In this document: one piece after another, positions 12,231-23,990 of the stretch
Position numbering within the stretch: the stretch's first letter is position 1
Layout: each line of letters opens with the position of its first letter
From: Armillaria gallica
Taxonomy: Eukaryota; Basidiomycota; Agaricomycetes; Agaricales; Physalacriaceae
Assembly: GCA_037576215.1 (NCBI GenBank)
Contig: JBANDB010000002.1
Location: 124,001-188,000, forward strand
Direction of reading: 5' to 3'
DNA length: 64,000 bases
Notes under the pieces: generated by a model
Seen by the model: only the letters and a program-made list of their open reading frames with translations
The model's database searches: none
What the model was told of the DNA's origin: nothing
Position numbers and translations under genes: made by a program

Positions 12231-12590
12231 TGATTATTATTGGGCGTGTAGCGTCTTCAAGGTGAGTTTTAGAATGGCGTTCTCATTCTGAAAATATGAA
12301 GCAGAACTGTGGACATTGGATACGCTGCCCTCACGATACTCACGACCCTGCCGCTCTTCCCTTGGTCGACTACGGTGCCTGTGCGTAGGACACCAACATG
12401 AACACCGACCCTCCGCTGGGCCAGCTGGGGACTCTTGCGCCGACCTCGGGGCAAGGAGCACGGAGCAACGTTGGGAGCTCATGCTGAGGGTACGAATGGC
12501 CCGTCATTGCTATCGCAGACCCCGATGGGCAGCCTGATGACGTATCTACGAATACGATTTTCGGCTGTCACTACTTCAAGTCGTCATTAT
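12231..12590 (+). repeat. Segment A, duplicated in decayed form at 23.7-24.0 kb
   Basis: Between about 12310 and 12575 the sequence aligns, same strand, with about 23790-23965. Shared blocks include GGAGCAACGTTGGGAGCTC against GAGCAACATCAGGAGCTTG, and ATGGGCAGCCTGATGACGTATCT against ATGGGCAGCCTGATAGTGTATCT. The right copy has TG or CA where this one has CG, so this is the less decayed member. One frame here reads WPVIAIADPDGQPDDVSTNT. The encoded product is not recognised. Confidence 0.55.
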
Positions 12591-13740
12591 AGGTGACCGT
12601 TGGGCCGTTTGTATCTAAAGCTGACTATGTTTATTCAACTAAAGCTCCTCTTATTTTACACGACACCACATTCTACGGGATTCAACATCCCCCGAGTAAT
12701 CGTGCACATTGCAAGTTTACGCAGAAACTCCAGTCCTAACTCTGCGTATTGTCCCCGAATCCCTCTTCCAAGTCCGGTGTTGCACGTGAAGATGTGTCCC
12801 ATCCAGATCCAACCCTTATTTCGCTGTCGTTCTGAGAACTTGAATTCCTTCTGAATCGAAGTGATGAACTCGCGGTACTTTCGCTCCAGGAGTCGTCTTG
12901 GCGTGCATGCCCTGCTGCAACGCGGCCAACCAAAATTGTCGCCCACATGTGCACTAGAAATAGGTCACCTTTGAGTGCCGCAAGCCAATTTCGAAAAACT
13001 GGCCCCCATGTTTGCCGGATCGGCAAACAGCCTCAAGATTTTCGAGGCCTGGGTGATGGGAATCAAAGAGGTATAACTGCTACCTGCCTTTCTTTTTGTA
13101 TACGCTGACCGTTCCTCGATGCTCAGATTGACGCAGTCCTCCGACACCCCCTCAATCGAGTCTATCCATATCGGAGGCTGCAAGCACCTGTCGAAAGACT
13201 TCATCTGGGCGAGCTCTCGAATGCGCCCCGCCTCCAGTCCATGAATCTCGATGGGGAGACCGACACTGGGGGAAGGACATCATATTAGGAGCTGCTGTCG
13301 GATTCGCTTTGCCTGACAGTGTTCGAGTATCTCCAAAATTACTTCTACGACTCCTATCAAACCGTCCGTGAACCGTCCAGAAACAAGTAATTATCGTACG
13401 GTGCAAATATCCTACCCTCTGTCTCTTACGTTGTTTAACGATGTCATTATTAAGCGCCTGTATTGCCTGGAAAATTAAATATATGCACCATCATTCAATG
13501 AGCTGTTTGTCCGTCTTGCATTGCTTAAGGTTGTTCTAGTATCTCTGAAATGTCTTGTACCCCTTCCATCCACCATCCAGAAACCATCTCGCGTCTACTT
13601 TCCCTCTGATCTGTTTATTGTCGATGACACTATGCTGTGAATTACCCCCGACCCATTCTTCCCTGTAGCGAAGCCAGAATTAGCAGGAGCAATTACGGTG
13701 TTTTCCGGTGTATAGCCGGTACCCACTCTCGTTCCTAGCT
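12591..13740. other. No confident gene; possible exon near 13012-13265
   Basis: On the + strand a frame about ANSLKIFEAWVMGIKE is followed by a GTATAA...CTCAG intron-like gap (about 13070-13127) and then IDAVLRHPLNRVYPYRRL, ending at about 13287. The joined frame suggests one remnant gene but I do not recognise it. Confidence 0.3.
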
Positions 13741-13745
13741 TACCC

Positions 13746-15425
13746 TCAAGCCCTATTTTCACAGTCAAGATTAGCCAAAGGAATCTCAACAACGTTAGAT
13801 GTCTTCCGTCTCGTTGTCTGTATGCGAAATCGAGCACAGTGTGCCCATCTTTTGGCGGTGTTCCAAATGCACCGAATAAACAAACGCAACACGTTCACTG
13901 CAAGCTCGCTGAGTATTCGTTCATCGGATTGTCGATGAAGGCGTACCTAATTCGCCCCAAGTGAAGGCTTTACGAGACGGATCATGTGGGTCGGTGAATA
14001 AGTAAATGCCAGCCATTGTCACGGCCTACTATACGTCAATAAATATTTGGACGAGAGAAAATCCATGCACGTACCCAGATCGACAGGAGGCATGGTAGTA
14101 GCCCTGCAAAATCTGCGTAGGAAAGAGGCAACTCAGCTGATAGCCACCGATATTAAGTATGACGTGCCGAGTATATCACCTAGTGGAGTTGGAGCTTGAG
14201 TCAAGGTCCTGGCCCATGTAGGGGAAGGGAAACGACACACCAAATCCTTCTGGAGCCCCGGGCATGGTGGACCGTGATTGGGTAAAGGCAAACAAAGTTC
14301 CGATCGGTACTACCACGATCTCGTTCCGTTGTCGGTAGCCGAAGACCACGGTTGTGATCATCATGAGGCAGATCATCAGAGTGACCATCCCTATCCATCT
14401 AAAGCAGATGCATGAGCTCAGAAAGTTCATGGAGTATAAGAGGAAAATTGAACAGAATGTGATGGTGATGACGAGACAGAACCCAATAACAAGGGTGCTA
14501 CGTTGAAGCATTACACCCGCAGAGATGGTACCTTGTCCAAAGATCTCCCACTGGTCCGAGGAGTTGTAATCATGGACAATTGTAATTTTGAAGTCGCTGA
14601 GAGAAATTCCGTCAGAAGGTCAAATTAAAACGGAAGAGAAACTTTACGCAAGGGACAGTGACAATGAAAGAATGGCGAGGGAGACAGGTTTGTTTGTCGG
14701 TATCTCTTCAGCAAAAGCGATTATGCCTGAATGGTAACTGACACAGCGGTGGATAGGATCAGATTAGTATCGCAACTAAACGAGTGTAGTACCTGTCAAA
14801 AGGGTAGTGGCTCAAAGTTCTGTGACTGATCATTTTGATCAGGTTGTACTGAAAAATATATTGGTACGCTGGTCCGATGATGTGCTTCGTGCGGAAGATG
14901 CCAATGGGGTCATCGTGATTGGCGGTGATGTTCCATACGAAGATGTGGTCTATAGGTCTGTTGTAACTGGAGGGGCCATCGTCACGTCTGTCATCTGAAG
15001 GGAAAGAATTCCTGCAGAGTGGATATTTATATGGTAGATGTCTCGAAAACCATACACAAAATGATTCACGTGTCAAAGAATATGTTAACTGCCGAGCAAT
15101 CAGGCTCGCAGGTATCGCCACTGATGAATCAGTCCACGAGCATAGTAGCTTCAAGAACATCAGCCGGGGGCAAGTCAGCGTGGAGAAAGATCTTCCGTTC
15201 CTATGAGCGGCGCCTATCAAGGAGCTAGCGAGGAGTCTTACGGTTCTATTAGGGTCTTCCGAATCGGGATTCGTGGTATACACAACCTCGCTACCGGCAT
15301 TTTGACTAAGAGAGAGAGAGGGTAAGGCATAAGGCTGGAATGAAGATTAGGAATGAGAGAGTGGTGGCAAAGCAAATTGAAACGCTTGATGAACTTCGAG
15401 GGCTGGTCTTTTGCTCGGAGGACAT
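13746..15425 (-). pseudogene. Multi-span membrane protein (DUF4436-like), decayed duplicate
   Basis: This is the broken copy of the gene at 19225-20902, on the same strand. Conserved pieces include SHYPFDR (about 14790-14810), RWIGMVTLMICLMMITTV and GYRQRNEIVVVP (about 14320-14400), STMPGAPEGF, a LLPCLLSIW exon (about 14080-14125) and the tail IPLANLDCENRA ending at TGA 13746. At least three lesions are visible: a frameshift inside the GA/CT microsatellite at 15308-15321 in the first exon; TGA at 15129-15131 where the intact copy has TGG (Trp); and an intron near 14640 whose exon phases no longer match. The membrane-spanning half is better preserved than the N-terminal half. The family label is from memory. 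Confidence 0.7.
15308..15321. repeat. GA microsatellite at a frameshift site
   Basis: A run of AGAGAGAGAGAGG falls inside the first exon of the decayed membrane-protein gene, at the exact point where the frame shared with the intact copy is lost, so replication slippage is the likely cause. Confidence 0.6.
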
Positions 15426-17235
15426 GCTTAGGAGCAGGAAATGAGCTAGGGAGATTGAAGTAGATCACTGGTCGAAAGCAAGACCTTATAGATTCATGTC
15501 ACGCAGGATGCTGTCATGAAAATAGCATTTTTTTCGCTGTTGTCAAAGTGTTCTTTTTGTTCAGGTGGGTATAATGTAATCGTTAACTCACACGAAGTAT
15601 CAGGGAGGCCACGAACCATGATAAGCAGACATATTCAATGGAAGGCACTGCATTGGTTTGTTGCATGCTTCCGGTACGATGGGTACGGTATTACACTCTC
15701 ATGTGGGCTGTGATGCGAATGTAGGGCTGATTGAACTGTAAAATACCCGAGGAGATGATGTGATATTACATCGAGAATACTGATATTGCAGGCGCTCCTA
15801 GCGCTAGAATAAAAATAAGTCAGACGAGCGCCCCAGGAATGAATGAACTTTAGACCATCAGATATCGAGGAGACCTTTTGAGGTTGTGTTGAACCAGCAG
15901 TAGGGACTCCAATGTTTCACGGTGTTATCGATGGGAAAGATAAACCATGGACGATGAAATTTGAGCGCTCGTAGAAGACAGTGTATATGTGAGTCAGTGT
16001 CGAGCGCTAAGCTCTGGCACAATTAGCGGACTTTCAATGACAGCTGTATGCTGTATGGTCGAATCTGCTAATGGCTGTGGTCCTCCCCGTTAATCGCAGT
16101 ACCCGGCCGGGTCTTGCATCGGGAAGATAGTTGTGGTATGCGTCGAGTCGTCATTGACAATGAACTGTTCCTATCCGAAGTATTGAAGGATTCCGCTGAA
16201 GCGAAGCATATGAAGTCTATTTCCCTAGTTATCTGAGTACATAGGCACAGGATACGAGGGGCATTTCCGATCTGGACTCTCCTTGCTGTGGACCGTGGTC
16301 GAGGAGTGGTAGCAAAGAGCTTCGAACGGGGATATCACCACTCGGGCTGTTCACTTTCTTGATTTCTCCAACGTCGCGGAGATTACCGGGTCACCACGAG
16401 TCCTGGTATCGACTGTCGGCACTGTTTTGGTGAATGGGTATGGCATCGAGGTGGTGGCGTTGATATGGAAGACGAATAGGGATAGGCTCGTTGTGTATCA
16501 AATAGCCAGAAGGCAGGCACAAAATGAAACGGACGGTTTGCGTGGGAGTTTATAGCGGCTTGCCGATCGGAAGGCGTAGAGTCCAGTGGCGTATCAGCGT
16601 CATCATTGGTTCACGACATATCTTCACAAGGTCACTTTAATTGTGACTACGAGTGAACAACCCTAAGCTCAATAGTTTGATGCCGACCTTTGAACAGCTG
16701 CGCTGCAAATCCGAGTCATGTATCTGAGGGCCAGCAACCTCGCCAAGTAATGCTAGCTGGAGCATAAGAACGGCACCGATAGGAGAAGGACGGATAGCAT
16801 GGTCTGTAATCATGACCAGGTGCCGCTTGAAGGAGTCAAACACAGAGAGAGATCCATCATTCTTGTGCGTCATAGTACGGGACGAAGAGGGCTCGGCAAA
16901 CTCCGTGCCGAGCGCCATCACTAGCCGAGCATCATTCCTTCTACCTTCACCCAACAGCGTTGCCCAGACCCTACAATCGATGGGTCCGGTGAGGAGGGCT
17001 GGAAGTCGCTCCCAAACATCCCTGATACTACTCTATCCCCTAAATGGGTTGTCAATAACGACAAAGGAGCATATCTGGCGAGTTTTTCCTTACACTTCAT
17101 TTATTTTTCTCATAGATTCATAGCCTGTCTATCAAACCGTCAGCCTAGATGCGACCAAAGTTTCGAGGGTAGTCATTATACTGCAGGGCAAGGGCAAGTT
17201 GTCTTTTTGAATCGGAGACCTCTATTCCGCTAATA
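15426..17235. other. Duplicated upstream flank, then unrecognised sequence
   Basis: From 15426 to about 15720 the sequence aligns with the flank of the other membrane-protein copy (about 20957-21190). For example GGTGGGTATAATGTAATCGT here matches GGTGCATATAATGTAATCGT there, so the duplication unit includes upstream DNA. From 15.9 to 17.2 kb I see no gene. A 105-codon - strand frame (16637-16954) has no recognised motif. Confidence 0.5.
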
Positions 17236-18365
17236 TCATCACATAGCAAAGGGCTTGCTGGTCTGGTGTGCGCCTGCAACTAATGGATGTTATTATTCTT
17301 CTCATATTTCTTATACAGATTGGAATGCGACGAGCAATGCACTTTACAAGGCGACGTACAATGTCCACACTATCAAACGTGGCGAGATATCCATTATGTG
17401 TCTAGTTTTCCTCACAGAGGCTGATCTAAGTGCGCAGAACAGACAGCTCATATAGGGAAAAACGACTTGGATTAGCGGGAACGCAATATTGGCCCAAACA
17501 AAGTTACCAGTGTTAACAGTTTTGACGTCCTTGATGCACTAGTCGCGTATTACCTGGACAGAAAGCTGTATCCAAATCTAAAGGTGTTGGTGTTGTTTGT
17601 CAGAGGAATTTCGTTACTTACTTCCAGGTCCTTGTCGTCGGAGGTCACTCTGCTGGTGGCCAAATGGCCCAGCGTTATGCAATTCTGAGACCATCAACTG
17701 ACGATGATGACAGGTTGCATTTCTGGATTGGTGATTCCTCTTTTCTCGGCCGTACAACAGACGGAGTTAAATTTATTACATACAGCCAATCCTGGATCTT
17801 TTTGTTGGCTAACGCCGAATCGCCCGATTCTAAACGATAGGTGCGAAGGCGTGGATGCGTTCAAGTACGGGCCGGAATCGAATTTCCCTGCATACATATG
17901 CAGGCAAGAACGCTCGTGCGCTTGGAAGAGAGGGTATCATCAAGAGATATCACAGCCGAACGCTTAATTACGCTTGGGGACTGGTACGTGCAATATTTAC
18001 CTCTCGAAGATCCCAATGAGAAGTCTTTCTAGAAAGATGAAGGAAACGGAGACATCCGAGCTCAGGCGAGTAGCTGTGTTCTTTCAGGACTCTTCATTTA
18101 GAAACTGATACATTCATTGTAGACTCAAGGACGAAATCATTTAGAAAGGGGACGAAATTTTGTGGCGATTCTAGAAGATATGGGCGATATACCCAAACTC
18201 ACCACTGTTGATAGGGTGCCTGGAGTGAGCCATAGCGGTGAAGGTATGATGGCAGGTGATGCAGGAGTCGACAAAGTGGGCGTATACCTTTTTGAGCTCG
18301 TGACTATGACTGAAGAAGACCACAGCTGTTCCAGTACTGAAGTTGAGCTATCGGTCAAACCGTAA
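17236..18365 (+). pseudogene. Decayed alpha/beta hydrolase (GHSAGG type)
   Basis: A decayed serine hydrolase. An N-terminal piece LVWCAPATNGCYYSS (about 17258-17302) is followed after an intron-like gap by YTDWNATSNALYKATYNVH. Next come FDVLDALVAYYLDRKLYP (about 17520-17573) and, after a 47-bp intron, VLVVGGHSAGGQMAQRYA. The nucleophile elbow GHSAGG is encoded at 17643-17660. Further exons give FWIANPGSFCWLTPNRP, REGIIKRYHSRTLNYAWGL and finally GRNHLERGRNFVAILEDM and PGVSHSGEGMM, whose His (18231-18233) is a candidate catalytic base. Lesions: an in-frame TAG after QLI (about 17455), a 1-nt shift near 17485, and an apparent 4-bp insertion near 17891. The lineage resembles basidiomycete hydrolases of unknown substrate. 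Confidence 0.6.
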
Positions 18366-19220
18366 ACGGCACCACCATTCTTGTTTAGCGCAGTGTCTGC
18401 CATCTAATTGATATCGTATCGGAATACTTACTTCTGTTCATCACGAGAGTCGTGTCTCTCTTTGATTTTCTCAGCATTTATTTGTGTGGGCTTAAAGTTG
18501 AAGCGTTCAAGCACAAAGTCTGTTCTGGTATGTCTCTTATCCTATACTCCATCCTGGCTGTAGATACCTTCGAGTTAGCGAAGGAGGGCAATAAACCGCG
18601 GATACTATCGTATGCAGATTCTCAGCCTCGTTGAATCTTGATGGGTGACTGTTAAGACCGATAGGTCCATGGTCTATCTCCGAATTTCTAGCAACCGTGG
18701 TAAACCGTGTTCAGCATGGAACATGTGTATGTACTATTTTAAGAATCTGACGGGATGCAGACCTTCATCCCAAGAACAGAGTATGTTGACACATATTGCG
18801 AGAGAAAAGTAGGCTAAAGGCGTAACATGACGGTAGAAATCCTAGAGAAAGTAGAGAAGAAACTGGAAACGGTGCTGCGTGCATGCGTGGGCCGCCAGAG
18901 CTGTAGGTAAATAGAAACGATGTAAGTTATGGTCCATACAGAATCCATATCTACTCATGTTGCTCACTCACGCTCAAGCTGTTGGCGGAGCAAGCCGAGA
19001 CAGGCCGGTACGCAAAGGTTCTCAACCGGACCTTACCCGTGTACAAAAAGTCGTGTCTGTACTGGATGTTTCTACCTGGCTCCCTTAGCTACAATTTGGG
19101 CCACCCGTAGAATATACTCAGGAATACTTGTAGAGGTATAAAAGTCACATACTTATACTACTAGGTACAAAGATTATTCAATATCTCTTCTTCTCATTCT
19201 ATTGCTGCTCACACAAGCCC
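18366..19220. other. No gene recognised
   Basis: Short frames only; the + strand frame at 18929-19141 has no motif. The right end abuts the stop of the membrane-protein gene at 19225. Confidence 0.45.
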
Positions 19221-19224
19221 GATT

Positions 19225-20902
19225 TTAGCAGTGAAGATTGGCCGAGGGAATCTCAATAACATTCAATGCTTTCTGTCTCGCTATCCATATGCGAAGGTGA
19301 CAACATTGTGCACATGCCTTGACAGTGTTCCAAATATGCCAAATATAAAAACGCAACACGCTCGCTACAAGCTCGCTGAGTAGTATTCATCAGATTGTTG
19401 ATGAAAACGCACCTAATTCGTCCCAAGTGAAGGCTTTACGAGACGGATCATCTGGGCCGGCAAATAAGTAGATGCCTACCATTGTCACGGCCTATCATAT
19501 GAAAATAAATATTTGGATGAGAAGAATGTCAACTGCGTACGCAGATCGACAGAAGGACGAGGCATGGTAGTAGCCCAACAAAATCTGTGTCGGAAAGAAG
19601 TAAGTCGGCTGTAGGCCATCAACATGAAGCAGGGGGTACCGAGGACATGACCTAGAGTTGGGGCTTGAGTTGATGCCATGTAGTAGAAGATAATGGACGT
19701 ACCAAACCCATCGGGAGCCCCAGGCATCGTGGATCGTAGTTGGGTGAAGGCAAACACAATCCCGATTGGGACGACAACGATCTCATTCCGTTGCCGGTAG
19801 CCGAAGATCACGGTTGTGATTATTATGAGGCAAATCATGAGAGTGACCATCCCTATCCATATAAAAGGGAGCATGAGCGTTGAAAATCCATGTAGCACAA
19901 GAGGAAAACCCGAACAGAATGTGACGGTGATGACCAGACAGTACCCGATAACAAGGGCACTGCGTTGGAGAATCACATATCTACCGATGACCTTTTGTTG
20001 AAGAAAGCCCGTGTCCTCCATGTAGGTGGGGGCTGTCGACATTACACCAGTTGTAATTTTGAGGTTGCTCGAAAAGGTTCTGCCAGGTGGTCAAATGAGA
20101 AGGAAGAAGAAGCTTACACAATTAGTCGGGACGCTGAACCAATTACTAGGGAGACAGACTTGTTTGTCGATGCCTCTTGGGCAAAAGCGAATATTTCGGA
20201 CTGGTAACTGACACATCGGCGAATAAGTTCAGATAGGCAACACAAGCAAAACAGCGTAGTACCTGTCAAAAGGATAGTACGCCAGAGTTCCACGGCTGTG
20301 CATCGAGGCAAACGGAGGAACATCGAGCACCGGGTAGATGAACAGTTCTGTGCGGAACTTGGGAGGGTTCAGCAATTTAGAACTGCTGGACGACGTCATG
20401 GTGGTGGCGTTCCATATGAAAATGGGTACTGTGGGCCTGTTGTTATTGGAGGGACCGTCGTTAAGTCTCCCAGTATCCGGTGAAAATTTTCTTCAAAAGG
20501 GATGATTCATATGGTACATTTCGAGAACCCAAGAGGAAAAGGCTCACGTGTCAAAGAATATGTTAACTTCTGTGCAACTATCACTAACATTGCAGTTATC
20601 CCAGGCGACTATCCACTCCACGAGCATAGTGGTTTGAGGAATATCGGCTGAGACCAGGTCAGCATGGAGAAAGATCTTCCATTGCTATGAGCGGCGGATG
20701 TCAACGAACGAGCAAGGAGTCTTACGGTTCTGTTTGTGTCCGTCGAATCCGAATGCCTGACATACTTAACCTTGCCACGCTGACGTAGCGTCATAATGAG
20801 GGTTATGCATAATATCGGAACGATGATGCCGAATAAAAGAGACACGATAAAGCAGCATAAAACTCTTGATCTTGACGTGCTTCGATGTCTTGTCGAGGAC
20901 AT
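19225..20902 (-). CDS. Multi-span membrane protein (DUF4436-like), intact copy
   Basis: Eight exons join in frame to a 423-residue protein: 20902-20726, 20684-20548, 20490-20263, 20207-20118, 20079-19703, 19584-19541, 19491-19413, 19364-19225. Intron 1 is only 41 bp. Layout: a short basic N-terminus; a hydrophobic span (about residues 15-38, LCCFIVSLLFGIIVPILCI); a lumenal or external domain of about 180 residues ending with the AYYPFDR motif; then spans around VIGYCLVITVTFC, IWIGMVTLMICLIIITTV, the loop GYRQRNEIVVVPIG, a span with STMPGAPDGF, and FVGLLPCLVLLSIC. A WDEL turn and a basic cytoplasmic tail ending IPSANLHC follow. The short LLPCLV exon was placed by agreement with the decayed duplicate at 13746-15425. 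An in-frame ATG at 20956 would add 18 residues. Function is unknown. Confidence 0.7.
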
Positions 20903-20956
20903 GCGGGGAAGTTTGAAGAAGATGATGGTGGGAAGGCAAGGCTTTATAACAAGCAC

Positions 20957-21200
20957 CGCAGGATACTGTACGGCAATGGTATTTTCCTTGTAGCGCTTAA
21001 AGTCTTTCTGTTAATAGGTGCATATAATGTAATCGTCACCTCGCACAAGGTCTTGGAAAGGCCGTGGCGAACAAACATGATAAGTACATGTAAATCACCA
21101 CATCAGTTCGTTCCATGCTCCCAGTGCGATGAATATGGAATTGCTCTCTTACGTCGGCTGTGTCATTGCTGTAATGCGTATTTGGGGAAGAGTAAGTTGT
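20957..21200. repeat. Upstream flank shared with the duplicate at 15.43-15.72 kb
   Basis: The region aligns with 15440-15720 (shared ATAATGTAATCGT and AACAAACATGATAAG-like blocks). With the gene bodies it defines a direct duplication unit of about 2 kb whose copies lie about 5.45 kb apart. Confidence 0.55.
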
Positions 21201-22470
21201 AGGCGCTGACAATTCGTAGGAGAGAAATCCTCTAAGGTTGTTGATACTGCGGGTGTTTCCAAGGCGCTAGAAAAACTGAGTCAGATCATCATAGCGGAAA
21301 TGAATAGGCTTTAAGGCTCAATTCACATACTAGTGAGTTCCATGCCACGAAGTCCTGGGCGAGTAGCAAGGGTTGAATATCGACAAGAAATTTCACGCTA
21401 GCAATTGGAACACGAAAGTTTCACAGTGTTGTTCATGGGAGCAAGAAGGTGAGGATGCTGAGTTCCAATTTGATATACGGATGCCAGTGTCCGACTTTAA
21501 CCGTACTTAATATGTATGGCTGCGACATTTGTCATTGGAACTTCGGGGGAATATAAGCCGACGAAAAACACCGAAATCTTGATGACATGGCGCTTACCAT
21601 TAACAGAACAAGCCAAGGGAACACTCGCTTGGCATGTGGTAATTAAGGCAGTGCATCGTCAATAAGTAACCGTGCTGTAAGACACATGGTCCTGCATTTC
21701 ACACTACCAGAGCGCAAATGAGTATCTCCAGTATTTTTGCTAGCGGCCTCCAGACAAGTACATGACGGAGGAAACACGGTCAGCGAAGTGCTTGGAGGAG
21801 TAGGTCACAGTTCTAGTAGATCCGCTTACCAGAACACAGACAAATCGATCTTAGTGAGTGAAGTTGCCATCATCATCATCATCATTTTATGACATTGTAT
21901 CATCGAAGGATTTGTAGGCACGCATAGAGAGAAGATGCAGAGCAACTAAGAGTAGCAAATCATGACCATAGGACTGGATGAAGCCAGGGGCCATTGTCAA
22001 AAATGGGGGTGTTAAGACATCGAAAAGGGGAGGCTTGGTATCTTACAGGCACTGACAGCATGCCGTTCAGGATCACGTTGGGCATCGTCAGTGAGCACAC
22101 AGAAAGGGTCGAGGATGAGGTCCATCAACCGGCCATTGGTGAAGTGCTCCAGAATTGTGCGCAGTTAGGTGAGTAAGTATTGAAAGCTTCGAAAGAGGGA
22201 TAAGAAATAGGAAAAAAGGACCTGATGAATGGCCCTTTAGGAAAGCTAGAAGTCTGTTTATATACATACTGGACATGCCTGTTCCGGAAAGAGCATAGGA
22301 CTCGGACATGCTACAATGCCACACGAAGGGATGGCCCACACCTCTAGTAGTGAAGCTTTGCTTGCAAGAACTGAAGAGAGGATGGTACAGATATGTGTTG
22401 CTTAAAGATTAAATTGTAGGGGAACGAGTGAGCCGAAAAGAAATGGAGAGGAGCAAAAAGGGTTGAAAAA
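21201..22470. other. No gene recognised; CAT microsatellite at about 21868-21886
   Basis: CpG is still present but falling. A short (CAT)n tract lies near 21868-21886. A 60-codon frame at 21994-22176 has no motif. Confidence 0.45.
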
Positions 22471-23143
22471 CTGCTGTGATGGATTAGAAATTTGGAGGGG
22501 TCAAATACTTTTGTGGATTTTGATCCGGTTTTGGCTTGCAAATCGAGCGCGGCAAATCCGGCATCAAACCCAGCAACATTTTTACATGTATTTAGCATCA
22601 GTTTTACCTTCGGATTTGGGTGCAAAATACTTGTACAAAAATGTACTGTTTTTGAATATGTATTTTGGCATGTGTTTTTGGGGATGAAAACCGGTATTCA
22701 GGATTTGAGTATCAAATCCCGAAGGGGAAATCCCTTCCCAAAGCCCGGAGGGGTTTCCCACAGTATTTTCGGAACAAAGCACACTTCCAAAATCCAATCA
22801 AATCCCTTTGTATTTGGGTCAGGATTTTGGAAGCACGCTTTGTTCCGAAAATACCGGAAACCCCTCCGGGCTTTGGGAAGGGATTTCCCCTTCGGGATTT
22901 GATACTCAAATCCTGAATACCGGTTTTCATCCCCAAAAACACATGCCAAAATACATATTCAAAAACAGTACATTTTTGTACAAGTATTTTGCACCCAAAT
23001 CTGAAGGTAAAAATGATGCTAAATACATGTAAAAATGATGCTGGGTTTGATGCTGGATTTGCTGTGCTTGATTTGCAAGCCAAAACTGGATCAAAATCCA
23101 CAAAAGTATTTGACCCCCTGAAATTACTGATCCATCATAGCAG
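22471..23143. repeat. 673-bp near-perfect palindrome (foldback-like element)
   Basis: Sequence from 22471 rightward is the reverse complement of sequence from 23143 leftward, meeting at about 22807, so each arm is about 335 bp with almost no loop. Examples: CTTGTACAAAAATGTACTG on the left is mirrored near 22964-22982, and TTTGGGAAGGGATTTCCCC (22874-22892) mirrors GGGGAAATCCCTTCCCAAA. Because of the symmetry both strands show similar open frames (22492-22902 and 22712-23101); these are by-products, not genes. The outer left arm keeps CpG where the right arm has TpG. It sits where the CpG-rich arm gives way to the CpG-poor arm. A foldback transposon is the simplest class; no target duplication could be fixed. 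Confidence 0.9.
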
Positions 23144-23319
23144 TGAAAAGGGCATCAATGGAAATAGATTATGACAGGAGATGACATAGTGGATACACAT
23201 GATTCCCCCAAAGGGGACCCGGGAATCACAAATATACACAGCCACAATTAGAGCTCAGAACTGTCATGGCAATTAGCTGCAGCTGTGGAATTTATCCCTA
23301 TCATTACTGTAGGGTGTAT

Positions 23320-23990
23320 TAGGTTTTGTGGTTAAGGCTGTTGGTGAGCTGGCATTATGTGCATCAACTTTCTGTTCCATGTTGCTCCTGCTAACCAAGC
23401 AGCAGTCTACCATGACTTCAATGGCAGTGTCATCGACCTCGACACCCACCATCTCTATGAGCCTGTCTTCCACTAACAAGCAGCTGCAGTTATGCAGTCA
23501 CCCTAGCCTCTGTCAGCCTCATCATCATCACCATAACCATCTTCTTCTTTGCTTTCCAACACCGCAAATCCTCTGGTTCAGACTCAGACAACTACATTCT
23601 CTCCAGACATACTATAGTTGCTGGCCAGTCACATATGTCCTTGTGAATGATACCCTTTGGTGTGCTGGGTGGGGAGATATTCCAAATTGTGCATACTAAT
23701 TCCATTGATCCCATCATTGCCTGTACTGAGAAGCTACCATAGTGCATGTGCCAGGATCTAATATGTGTATATCAATCCAAATATCAGACAGGGTGTGGAC
23801 ATTCTCTGATCCTCAAGCACTGTTGCTAGTAACCTTATCAGTGACCTTGGGACTAGAGCATAGAGCAACATCAGGAGCTTGTGCTGAGAGTACAAAAGGC
23901 CCATCATTGCTGTCATCGACCCCCAATGGGCAGCCTGATAGTGTATCTGTGAATACATTTTCAGCTGTGCATTTGCAAACAGCATCGTGA
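23320..23990 (+). pseudogene. Decayed single-span membrane protein relic containing copy of segment A
   Basis: A + strand frame gives AVTLASVSLIIITITIFFF followed by AFQHRKSSGSDSDNY (about 23491-23595), which looks like one membrane span with a basic stop-transfer side. It follows Ser/Thr-rich sequence such as MAVSSTSTPTISMSLSS. Other frames take over and stops are frequent. From about 23790 the DNA aligns with segment A (12310-12575). CpG is nearly absent. The original gene is not recognised. Confidence 0.4.

Noticed and set aside
14759..15283. 174-codon - strand frame
   Set aside because: It runs through introns and several exons of the decayed membrane-protein gene in mixed frames; only parts match the paralogue.
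22492..23101. 136- and 129-codon frames on opposite strands with near-identical protein
   Set aside because: They are mirror products of the palindrome arms, so symmetry alone explains both frames.
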